DNA of 64,000 bases from CAWDMN01 sp963803155 (GTDB lineage: Bacteria; Acidobacteriota; Terriglobia; Versatilivoradales; Versatilivoraceae). The notes beneath the pieces are model-generated. The model did not search any database and was not told the DNA's origin. It saw nothing but the letters and a program-made list of their open reading frames with translations. The position numbers and the translations under genes were made by a program. Each line of letters opens with the position of its first letter. The stretch's first letter is position 1. The stretch covers positions 1 through 64,000 of the forward strand of contig CAWDMN010000059.1 in NCBI GenBank assembly GCA_963803155.1. Direction: 5' to 3'. Of this stretch, positions 36,678-44,372 are shown piece by piece.

Positions 36678-37068
36678 TTTTCCCCCTTGCCGGTTTAAGG
36701 CATTCCCAATCACGATATTTCAGAAATCTTATTCAATTCTCCCTGGAGAGACAAGATATTGAAAGCGGAACCTCCACAAGAAATCTTCGACATGATTAAC
36801 CATATGGAAACGAGGATAAAAGGGCGGGACCACTGTCAGGCAAATGGCCTATGTCCGCGCCACCCGCGGGTCTAGCGTATTCGTAATCCTTGTTGGGATC
36901 GGACGAGCGACCTTTTTCAGCCATCCAATGAAACTTGTCGTAATCCTGATTTGTAGTGGCGCTGTCTCGGCGAGGGAAAAAAGACACCCGTCGGGACACC
37001 GGCGCTCCCGTGGAAAACGACAATCGCCTTTAGCGTCCTGTATTGCGCGGAAAAAGGGGGAGGATAGA
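36678..37068. other. Intergenic region, one doubtful small frame
   Basis: In 391 bases only one minus-strand frame (36796-37023, TTG start) looks vaguely protein-like around 'DYDKFHWMAEKGRSSDPN'. It has a weak AAAGG site but no recognisable family, so it is not called as a gene. Confidence 0.4.
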
Positions 37069-37437
37069 CTATTTCAGATCATCCTTACCAATGAGCTTTT
37101 GGATGAGGGGGAGCAACTCCTGGATGACAATCGGCTTCTGAAGGAAGAATTGGCCAGTCTCCTCCATAGCTTCTTGTTCCGCCGACTTTATATACCCCGA
37201 CATGTATACTACCGGAAGAGAGGGCTTCAACTGGCGGCATTGTTTGCCGAGCGAAATTCCGTCCATTCCCGGCATGACCACATCGCTGATCAATAATTGA
37301 ATTTGATCGCGGTGTAGTTCAAAAAGGCTTGAGGCTTCCTTGCCCTCAATGCTCACCAATACTTCGTGCCCGGCCCGAGTCAGCGCAGCAGAAAGAAGAT
37401 TGCAGATCTCTTTTTCGTCATCGACAATTAAAATCAT
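37069..37437 (-). CDS. Stand-alone response regulator receiver domain
   Basis: A 122-residue CheY-like receiver with no output domain. It has the acidic pair (D6, D7 in 'ILIVDDEKE'), the phospho-acceptor D52 in 'LLISDVVMPGMDG', the switch Ser in 'VVYMSGYIK' and the Lys in 'FFLQKP'. It should be phosphorylated by a histidine kinase and act by protein contact. No kinase gene is nearby. The sequence is of the type often attached to hybrid kinases (GYIKSAEQEAMEETGQ). Confidence 0.9.
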   Translation of the reverse strand: MILIVDDEKEICNLLSAALTRAGHEVLVSIEGKEASSLFELHRDQIQLLISDVVMPGMDGISLGKQCRQLKPSLPVVYMSGYIKSAEQEAMEETGQFFLQKPIVIQELLPLIQKLIGKDDLK

Positions 37438-37623
37438 ATCCGAGAGTACCGCCCTTTTACCAAATTAGAATCGGCTGATGGATTCAAGCCACATTCGGCA
37501 ATTGACATGAAATATTAATCGACCTCTGCCGGAATGCAAACAGAAAAAAGGCTTGGGGGCCGTGGAGGATAGCGATGCAAATTAATGAAGTGTGCCACCG
37601 GCACCCTACAGGAGTGCGCATTC

Positions 37624-37839
37624 TCATTGGAGGGTCCAGATTGTCAGGAGAAAATCCATCCCCCAATGAGCAATGATCAAGGGCGCAAGGCGGCGCAGAC
37701 GCAAATAGAGCAATTGCGGCACAGCCACGAGAGGCGCGAAAGCCAGAAATCTCTATATCAATTCCCGCCACGGGCAATCCTCCAACCGATGATCCAGACA
37801 GCCACACAAGCAAGTTGGAAGGAGAGTCCGATTTCAGTC
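37624..37839 (-). pseudogene. Remnant of a CPBP-family membrane protease
   Basis: On the minus strand a broken frame encodes 'RLAPLIIAHWGMDFLLTIW', matching the last conserved segment (His and Asp in a helix) of CPBP/Abi intramembrane proteases, preceded by 'LAFAPLVAVPQLLYLRLR'. The frame contains a stop (TAG near 37756) where the EExxxR-type motif should start, and a hydrophobic piece (LACVAVWIIGWRIA) lies upstream in another frame. The stop of the fragment is at 37624. Family identity rests on short motifs only. Confidence 0.4.
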
Positions 37840-38985
37840 TCAGGCCCGAATGAAGATATTTTTCTTATAGAGCCAATAGGCCAGATACCAGATAAAGGCA
37901 AGGGTAACGCAGGATTGAGCCACCGGCGCCCAGATCCCGATGAAATGAAATCCACCGGTGAATACTCCCAGTGACCGGTCGATCCAGCCTCGAAAGAGTT
38001 CCTCGACGCAATAGACAAAAAGAGAATTCATCCCCACTACCCTGAGTGGAAACATCGGTCCGCGAATCCCGCCATATTCAACCAGCAGGCAAAAAAGGAT
38101 GAGTCCGAGCAAGGACCACCCCGTTGTGTAGAGCGTGTACGATGCCGTCCAAAGCCATTTGTTGATGGGCACCAGGGGAGACAAAAGCAATCCGCTGGAA
38201 AACGCGAGCGCTGCTCCGATGCTCATGATTTTCAACTGAGTGACCAGCGGCCTGCCGCTTCGCAGCAACTGGCCGGTCCAAACGCCAAAGAGCACGCTGA
38301 CGGTTTCAGGGATGAAGTTAAGGTTGACGCAAGGCCAGGGGTAATTTCCCCCCATCAGAAATCGATCCATCACAGCGCCGAAATTGCTGACCGGTTGAAA
38401 TGGACCATCCGGACCGGGAAACAGGAGATAAAGGCTGGAGTGCGCTCCCAGAAGCAAAATTGCGCCCAGAGCCTGTTGCCAGAATTTCAGCCGCATTAAA
38501 AACAGGCAAAGGAATGAAGTGACCGCCACCTGCGTGAGCACATTGTGAAACTGCAGATGAGGCCGTGAGAGTGCGATGGAAAGCAGAATCTGGCTGATCA
38601 ACAGGAGCCGAAAGCCGCGAAGGGCGGACTGTTTCACAAGCGCGGGAAAGCGTTCGCCGCGTTCCATTCTCCGTCCCAGGGAGTATGGCATGGCTACTCC
38701 CACCATGAATAGAAAAGCGGGCATGATCAAATCGTAGAATACCGCGCCGCCCCAAGGTTTATGTTCAAACTGGTTCGCCACCAATTCAATAAGGGGTGTC
38801 TTGGACAATTGAGCAAAGCCAAAGCCCCCTGAGACCAGGAGAAGCATGATTAACCCACGATAGGCATCCAGAGGGAGATTCCGCCCGGAGTCATCGATGT
38901 TTTTTATAATATTGCCAGATTTCCGCAATATCGCGGTCTGCTCTTTTTTAAGAGTGAGTGATTGATTGACCGACAAATTGGGCAT
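37840..38985 (-). CDS. DUF5009/heparan-acetyltransferase-like membrane protein
   Basis: A polytopic membrane protein of about 381 residues with roughly ten hydrophobic segments, of the DUF5009/YeiB/NagX-like superfamily related to heparan-alpha-glucosaminide N-acetyltransferase. The start at 38985 has AGGGAG upstream; the frame stays open to 39183 with protein-like sequence (FLSLTLEEAWESG), so an N-terminal extension is possible. Diagnostic parts: 'LPLDAYRGLIMLLLVSGGFG', 'DLIMPAFLFMVGVAMPYSLG', 'NYPWPCVNLNFIPETVSVLF' and the ending 'LAYWLYKKNIFIRA'. It probably transfers acyl groups to sugars across the membrane. A paralogue lies at 61791. Confidence 0.85.
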   Translation of the reverse strand: MPNLSVNQSLTLKKEQTAILRKSGNIIKNIDDSGRNLPLDAYRGLIMLLLVSGGFGFAQLSKTPLIELVANQFEHKPWGGAVFYDLIMPAFLFMVGVAMPYSLGRRMERGERFPALVKQSALRGFRLLLISQILLSIALSRPHLQFHNVLTQVAVTSFLCLFLMRLKFWQQALGAILLLGAHSSLYLLFPGPDGPFQPVSNFGAVMDRFLMGGNYPWPCVNLNFIPETVSVLFGVWTGQLLRSGRPLVTQLKIMSIGAALAFSSGLLLSPLVPINKWLWTASYTLYTTGWSLLGLILFCLLVEYGGIRGPMFPLRVVGMNSLFVYCVEELFRGWIDRSLGVFTGGFHFIGIWAPVAQSCVTLAFIWYLAYWLYKKNIFIRA

Positions 38986-39470
38986 CAAGCGAATCTCCCT
39001 GGCCTTAATAAAATCTTTGAATGCAAACAGAAAATATGCCTTTTCAGGTTGTTTTGAGCCAGCCATTCCCAGGCACTGTCGACCAGATTCCCAAGCTTCC
39101 TCCAATGTGAGAGAAAGAAATTGGTCCCACGTGAGCTGAGGGGAATCCCTCCCGAAAGGATAAAGTATGTTCAAACGATCCACTTCTACTGCTATCTGGC
39201 GTCAATCTTAATCCGCATTATACTCAGATTATGTCTCCCTTCAACTTTCATATGATTTTAAAACCGCCCTGACTCAAACAGGGACTTTCAAGTTAGAGGG
39301 CGACAATATACTTTTTAAAGCAAAGAAAAAACGACAGGTCAAGATTGAGATCTATACACAGTCGGATTATCAAGGAGACTAATGAGAAATCCAGTCCCCG
39401 CTTGAAGACTTGACTCCTCCTGGCAAGGCGACATAGACTCGAAACCATACCATCTAAAAGGGGGAATCAA
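38986..39470. other. Divergent intergenic region
   Basis: 485 bases between the DUF5009 gene (minus) and the second Tat oxidoreductase (plus). The left 200 bases are an in-frame, open, protein-like extension of the DUF5009 frame; whether it is translated is unclear. The right part holds no gene. Confidence 0.4.
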
Positions 39471-40742
39471 TTGTCACAAAAAGCCCAAAACAAATTCTCG
39501 AGAAGGGACGTTTTGAAGACCATTGGGGCCACGGGGCTCGCAACCGTCGCCTCCGCTTCAAGTTTTTCTTCCTCCCCGATTATGTCACCCGTGAATGATC
39601 TGCCGGGACCTCAAGCTTCCCACCCAACCATCAAGATTGGAATTGTGGGAGGAGGGTTTGGATCTTCTTTTCAATGGCACCTAGATCCCAATTGCAAAGT
39701 AGCCGCCTTTTGCGACTTGAGAGAGGATCGCCTCCAACAACTCGCCAAATCTTACGGCCCGGCGACTTCTTACAAAAATTTCAGGGAATTCTTGAAGCAC
39801 CCTGGAATGGATGCCGTAGCGGTGTTTACCCCGGCCAACTTGCACGTCTGGATGGCAACGGAGGCCATGAAAGCCGGCAAACACGTTATCAGCGCGGTTC
39901 CCGCCGGGATGTCGGCGGAGGAATTGGAGCAGTTGCTGGAGTGCGTGAAATCCACCGGCCTCAATTACATGATGGCGGAAACCAGCTATTACCGTCCGCA
40001 AACCATTACTTGCCGGGAGTGGGCAAAGCAGGGATTATTCGGCGCTATCTTTTATTCCGAGGCGGAATATCATCACGAAGGGCTGATCGCCCTGCAATAT
40101 GATGCTCAGGGATTTCCGACGTGGCGTTACGGATTCCCCCCGATGCATTACCCCACGCATTGTACTGGATTCATCGTGCCAGTCACGGGAGAACGCCTGG
40201 TCGAAGTGCAGGCTATCGGGTGGGGAGACAACCATGAAATTTTAAAGACTAATCTTTATGAAAATCCCTTTTGGAATACTACCGGCTTCTTTAAGACTTC
40301 AGGCGGCCACAGCGCGAGGATCTCAGTTTTTTGGCACGTCGCCGCGGGAGGAACGGAGCGCGCCCAATTCTTCGGTGACCGGCTCTCCTACATCATGGAG
40401 CGCCCCGAGGGGGCTCGGAACATGGTCTGCCGTATCGGCAAAGACGGGAAAACTGTGATGGATGCAAATCATTACCCGGAGGGAGACGTCTCCCAGGAAG
40501 CATTTACTCAGCCCAACCATTTTGAGAAATTACCCGAACCGATGCGCGTGGAGACCGGACATGGCAACTCCCACACTTTTATTACCCATGAATTTATCCG
40601 CTCGATTGTGGAAGACCGTTTCCCCTCGGTGAATGCCTGGGAGGCTCTTGCATATACCCTTCCCGGAATCATCGCTCACCAATCCGCTTTGCGCGGTGGA
40701 GAAGTCATGAAGATTCGGGACTATGGAGCAGCTCCAAGCTAG
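39471..40742 (+). CDS. Gfo/Idh/MocA family oxidoreductase, Tat-exported
   Basis: An oxidoreductase of 423 residues with a TTG start preceded by AGGGGG (spacing 5-6). The N-terminus is a Tat signal (SRRDVLKTIGATGLATVASA). The Rossmann fold starts at 'IKIGIVGGGFGSSFQWHLDP' and contains 'DAVAVFTPANLHVWMATEAM' and 'GKHVISAVPAGMSAEELEQL', where the usual EKP is replaced by a VPAG-type sequence. The second domain has 'FFKTSGGHSARISVFWHV' and ends 'YTLPGIIAHQSALRGGEVMK'. Loss of the EKP Lys suggests an unusual or changed catalytic role compared with the copy at 33447. Confidence 0.86.
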   Translation: MSQKAQNKFSRRDVLKTIGATGLATVASASSFSSSPIMSPVNDLPGPQASHPTIKIGIVGGGFGSSFQWHLDPNCKVAAFCDLREDRLQQLAKSYGPATSYKNFREFLKHPGMDAVAVFTPANLHVWMATEAMKAGKHVISAVPAGMSAEELEQLLECVKSTGLNYMMAETSYYRPQTITCREWAKQGLFGAIFYSEAEYHHEGLIALQYDAQGFPTWRYGFPPMHYPTHCTGFIVPVTGERLVEVQAIGWGDNHEILKTNLYENPFWNTTGFFKTSGGHSARISVFWHVAAGGTERAQFFGDRLSYIMERPEGARNMVCRIGKDGKTVMDANHYPEGDVSQEAFTQPNHFEKLPEPMRVETGHGNSHTFITHEFIRSIVEDRFPSVNAWEALAYTLPGIIAHQSALRGGEVMKIRDYGAAPS

Positions 40743-40927
40743 AAGGCATGTTTTCCAAATCGGCCAGACAATAAATGCAAAGGATCAACGTGGAGTGCAA
40801 ACTGGAGTGGCGGGTAGACAACGATAGTCTTCTTTGGGGAATAATCCGCGGCTTGAGGGACATCGAATCGAAAGCTCGGAGCACTGGCCAAGATGTAGAG
40901 ATAAGCACATCACTCCGGAAGTCGGAT

Positions 40928-41158
40928 TCATGGTTCCTTGATTAAACGTCGGTACATCTCCGGGCCGATGCATTCTTCCGCATACTTGCACCAGCGGACA
41001 CAGCTGGAAAGATCCTTGTAGGCAATGAATCCGCAGCTTTCGCATCGGCTTTGCAGATCATTTGAAAAGATTTCAATCTCCCCGCCACAGGAGGGACACT
41101 GTTGAATCTGAATCTCAGGAATGCGGATATTCCCCGCCCCGGGACAGCTGGATTTCAT
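40928..41158 (-). CDS. Small zinc-ribbon protein at the end of the CODH/ACS cluster
   Basis: A 76-residue protein with two CxxC pairs (CPSCGG and CESCGF) that make a zinc ribbon, followed by a second cysteine set (SSCVRWCKYAEECIG) that could hold another metal or an iron-sulfur centre. No named family is recognised. It lies downstream of the methyltransferase gene on the same strand, 216 bases away, with a copy of the palindromic repeat in the gap (41214-41310). It may be a small metal carrier or regulator for the cluster, but this rests on position only. Confidence 0.7.
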   Translation of the reverse strand: MKSSCPGAGNIRIPEIQIQQCPSCGGEIEIFSNDLQSRCESCGFIAYKDLSSCVRWCKYAEECIGPEMYRRLIKEP

Positions 41159-41213
41159 TGATATCCCTTAAACTTGACTTAATCAATCCAATGCCAACGG
41201 TAAAATGCGCCCC

Positions 41214-41310
41214 TGCCAAGAAAATCTCGGTGCCAGAGACCTCACAGGTCTCCAAGACCTGTGAGGTCTGGAAATTTTCAACTTCTTGTTGTGCCAGCCG
41301 AACTGGCATG
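41214..41310 (-). repeat. Long palindromic repeat unit (copy E)
   Basis: This is the inverted partner of the unit at 11365-11460. Read on the minus strand it has the hairpin head CATGCCAGTTCGGCTGGCAC, AACAAGAAGTTGAAAAT, the CAGACCTCACAGGTCT / AGACCTGTGAGGTCT palindrome and the tail ATTTTCTTGG. It lies between the methyltransferase gene and the zinc-ribbon gene, so it would be part of the cluster transcript. Confidence 0.75.
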
Positions 41311-41374
41311 AGTGGCCTCGGCCCCTACCCTGTCACAAAGATCCCTTCAAATCCGCGGAGAGGAGGGTCAATCT

Positions 41375-42265
41375 TTATTGGCCGCGCAATTCATCGACAA
41401 CCTGGCGAATGGCGGCGATGTGGCTCGGAGTTGTCCCGCAACAGCCGCCAATGATATTCGCCCCTGCTTCCACCAATTCCTTCACCCGCCCGGCCATCCC
41501 CTCCGGAGACTGTTTGAAGACCGTCTTTCCATCTTTCAGTTCCGGCAATCCGGCATTGGCGTGAATCAAAATGGGTTTATCCGAAACGGCCCGCATTTCC
41601 CGAGCGATGGTGATCATCTGTTCCACTCCATTGCCGCAATTGGCTCCAATGACATCGGCTCCAGCCTCCGTTAACACCTTCGCCGCTTTTTCAGGGCTGA
41701 CCCCCATCATGGTGCGGTATCCCTTGGGTGAACCTGTGAAGGTCATTGTGACAATGATTTCCACCGCCGGATCCAGTTTTCTTGCGGCCCAGATTGCACA
41801 AACCGCTTCCTCCAAGGCACTCATAGTTTCAATGCAAAGCGCCTTGACTCCGCCCTTTAAGATTGCGGCTATTTGTTCGGAAAAAATGGACTCCATCCGT
41901 TCTTCGGTTAAATCTCCAATCGGTTCAAGAAATTCCCCGGTCGGTCCTATCGAAGCTGCGACGACACATTGTGGCGCACCCTCGAGGGAGAGCCGAGCTC
42001 CAGCCTCATTGTATCGCGCCACTTGATCTCCATGCCCCGCCTTTTTCAGCTTGACGCTGGAACCTCCAAAGGTATTGGTCAAAATCAAATCGGCGCCGCT
42101 CTGAGCGTAGGCGACAGCAATGGACTTGACGGCATCCGGATGAGACACATTCCACTCTTCACAACAATCTCCGCTCTGCAAACCCTGCGCCTGAAGCATG
42201 GTTCCCCAAGCCCCGTCAGAGACCAGAATTTTCTTGGCGGCTAGCCGTTCCAACATGATTCCCAT
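41375..42265 (-). CDS. Homocysteine S-methyltransferase-domain protein
   Basis: A methyltransferase of about 296 residues made only of the domain that forms the N-terminus of cobalamin-dependent methionine synthase (MetH). The three zinc cysteines are present: 'IGANCGNG' (C210) and 'GGCCGT' (C275, C276). The N-terminus 'KKILVSDGAWGTMLQAQGLQ' and 'ADLILTNTFGGSSVKLKKAG' are typical. A GGAGG box gives the start at 42265, spacing 6; the ATG at 42271 abuts the box. Stand-alone proteins of this type exchange a methyl group between a corrinoid protein and homocysteine or a methylated amine or betaine. Next to AcsC/AcsD and the corrinoid activator, CoFeSP is its likely partner. The substrate is not known. 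Confidence 0.88.
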   Translation of the reverse strand: MGIMLERLAAKKILVSDGAWGTMLQAQGLQSGDCCEEWNVSHPDAVKSIAVAYAQSGADLILTNTFGGSSVKLKKAGHGDQVARYNEAGARLSLEGAPQCVVAASIGPTGEFLEPIGDLTEERMESIFSEQIAAILKGGVKALCIETMSALEEAVCAIWAARKLDPAVEIIVTMTFTGSPKGYRTMMGVSPEKAAKVLTEAGADVIGANCGNGVEQMITIAREMRAVSDKPILIHANAGLPELKDGKTVFKQSPEGMAGRVKELVEAGANIIGGCCGTTPSHIAAIRQVVDELRGQ

Positions 42266-42383
42266 AAGCATCCTCCGATGAAATATTTTTTAATTTCGAG
42301 GATAACCGAATATTAGGTGTTACCTATCAGCATTCAGCGGTCAGCTTTGGCGTTGACTCCGGCGACGAGTTACGCGTTTCGAG

Positions 42384-44303
42384 CTAAAGCATCCCATGGC
42401 AATTGCCTTTTCGGGTTTGTACCGATGGGAACAGATCCAGATCGGTGTGAGGCAAAAACAGGGCCGCGGTGTAATGATCCATGTAAGCGGGATCGGAATT
42501 GAGTTCCACATAGGTGATCCGGTGGGATACCTGCAATTGGCGCTGGCGATAATCCTGAGAGACCACAGCCATGTATGACCCCACCAGCGAAGAATTGCCG
42601 ATGTACTGAAATTTCTCCCTCGGCAAATCTGGCACAAGTCCAACCACTGTGGCTTTTTCCAAATCCAGAAAACGGCCAAACCCGCCGGCGATGTAAATGT
42701 GCTTCAAATCTTCAAAGCACATCCCAGCCTGGTGAATGAGCATTTCGCACGCGGAATAAATGGCTGCTTTGGCTCGCAGGATATTATCGATGTCAGTTTC
42801 GGTGATGAGCAGCGGCGTCCCAGCAGCACTCTCATCAGCGGAGACGATGGTATAGAAGGCCCGGCGTCCTTCGATGGTGATGAAAGGACTGCGGCGCGTG
42901 CGATCGAATCGGCCATTGGGCCCAATCCAACCGGTCAAGAACAAATTCGCCAGCAGGTCAATCATTCCAGAGCCGCAAATCCCGCGAGGAGGCACGCCGC
43001 CTATCGTCACATAAGATGCTTTGGCGGTGGAGGGATCGATTTCCACTTTTTCAATTGCCCCCAAAGCCGCGCGCATCCCACATTCTATTCCTCCTCCTTC
43101 AAAGGCCGGACCGGCGGAACAGGCGCAGGCCATGAGGAAGTCACCGTTGCCCACCACAATTTCTCCATTGGTGCCGATATCGATAAACAGATTTATATCG
43201 TCGCCGCCTATCGTCAAATCCGTGCAAAGCAGCCCCGCGGTGATGTCTCCTCCGACATAGCTGCCCACGCAGGGTGAAAAATAGATCCAGGAATCCGGAT
43301 TGATCTGTAAACCCACTTCGGCGGCGGTAACAAATGGGACATCCATTACGGTGGGTGTGTAGGGATCCAACCGAATATATTCCGGCTCCAGTCCCAACAG
43401 CAAATGAGTCATTACGGTATTGCCGGAAACCACGGCATTGGATATGGTGTCGGGATGAATCTCATTGACCTCCGCCAGGTGAGCAATCAAACGATTGATG
43501 GTGGCGAGCACACGCTGCTGCAGTTCGGCCAATCCCCCTGGCTTGCCGGAAAAATTGATCCGGCTGATTACATCCAAACCACAAGGGATCTGGTCGTTAT
43601 AATCGCTCATCGTCCCCAATATTTTTCCATGAGTCAGACTGATCAACTGGACCGCAATGGTCGTGGTACCCACGTCTATGGCAATGGCATAGTGTCCCGT
43701 GGTGGAATCTCCCGCTTCCACATGAATGATGCGAAGACGGCGGGGTTCGCGAATAAAGGTGACTGTGACCAATCCCTCCTTCTCCCGCAAGGCACGGGCT
43801 GTTTGGCGCAAAGCCGTTAGAGAAAAGACTACTTCTTGCCTCCCCCAGTCTTTTTGCAGCAAGCGAGCAATGCGGTCAATGTCCCCCAACCCATCTCCTT
43901 GTTGCGGCGGCGGCACTTCCAGCCGCCATTTGGCGGCCAGCGGGTCGAAGTCCCAGTCTCGGGGCAGCAACTCCGCGCGAATCAGACAGGTGGCGTCATA
44001 GTCGGAAAATTTTCCACCTTTGTACCCCCAGGTCTCCGCCACTTCCACCGCGACATCGCAATCGAGGACTCTCGCTTTGCAGGCCAGCACCTGCCCTTCT
44101 GCCACAACCTCCCGGGGCAATTGTCCAAGGCTGAGCGGGTCCACCTTTCCGCCAATCACTTTCACAATACATTTCCCGCACGAGCCGTTCCCCCCACAGG
44201 GAGTCTCCACTTCAATGCCGGCCAGACGAGCCGCATCTATCAAGAGAGTCCCGGAAGGAACTATTGTTTGTTTTCTCGAAGGATGAAATTCAACCACTGG
44301 CAT
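42384..44303 (-). CDS. acsV: Corrinoid protein reductive activator (RACo/AcsV type)
   Basis: A 639-residue ATP-driven activator that reduces the inactive Co(II) form of the corrinoid iron-sulfur protein. The N-terminal ferredoxin domain holds C36, C42, C45 and C75 for one [2Fe-2S] cluster (TPCGGNGSCGKCIVKV). A linker and middle domain are followed by the ASKHA ATPase of the DUF4445 type: 'YAIAIDVGTTTIAVQLISL', 'FIDIGTNGEIVVGNGDFL', 'GGVPPRGICGSGMIDLLANL' and 'IYIAGGFGRFLDLEKA'. Length fits RACo of Carboxydothermus and Moorella (about 630). It lies directly after acsC, with a 69-base gap that contains a 9-base tandem repeat. Its presence shows the CoFeSP is a working corrinoid protein. Confidence 0.92.
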   Translation of the reverse strand: MPVVEFHPSRKQTIVPSGTLLIDAARLAGIEVETPCGGNGSCGKCIVKVIGGKVDPLSLGQLPREVVAEGQVLACKARVLDCDVAVEVAETWGYKGGKFSDYDATCLIRAELLPRDWDFDPLAAKWRLEVPPPQQGDGLGDIDRIARLLQKDWGRQEVVFSLTALRQTARALREKEGLVTVTFIREPRRLRIIHVEAGDSTTGHYAIAIDVGTTTIAVQLISLTHGKILGTMSDYNDQIPCGLDVISRINFSGKPGGLAELQQRVLATINRLIAHLAEVNEIHPDTISNAVVSGNTVMTHLLLGLEPEYIRLDPYTPTVMDVPFVTAAEVGLQINPDSWIYFSPCVGSYVGGDITAGLLCTDLTIGGDDINLFIDIGTNGEIVVGNGDFLMACACSAGPAFEGGGIECGMRAALGAIEKVEIDPSTAKASYVTIGGVPPRGICGSGMIDLLANLFLTGWIGPNGRFDRTRRSPFITIEGRRAFYTIVSADESAAGTPLLITETDIDNILRAKAAIYSACEMLIHQAGMCFEDLKHIYIAGGFGRFLDLEKATVVGLVPDLPREKFQYIGNSSLVGSYMAVVSQDYRQRQLQVSHRITYVELNSDPAYMDHYTAALFLPHTDLDLFPSVQTRKGNCHGML

Positions 44304-44326
44304 GGTGCACCTGCACGGGCTTAGCG

Positions 44327-44362
44327 TTATAAGACTTATACGACTTATAAGACTTATAAAAA
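44327..44362. repeat. 9-base tandem repeat between acsC and the activator gene
   Basis: Four units in a row: TTATAAGAC, TTATACGAC, TTATAAGAC and TTATAAAAA. They fill the gap between the stop of acsC (44373) and the start of the activator gene (44303). The units are AT-rich in a moderately GC-rich cluster and could alter spacing, transcript processing or act as a binding site. Confidence 0.75.
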
Positions 44363-44372
44363 TCGGGCCTGT

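Noticed and set aside
36796..37023. Minus-strand frame of 75 codons with TTG start
   Set aside because: It has somewhat protein-like central residues but only a weak binding site and no family; left uncalled.
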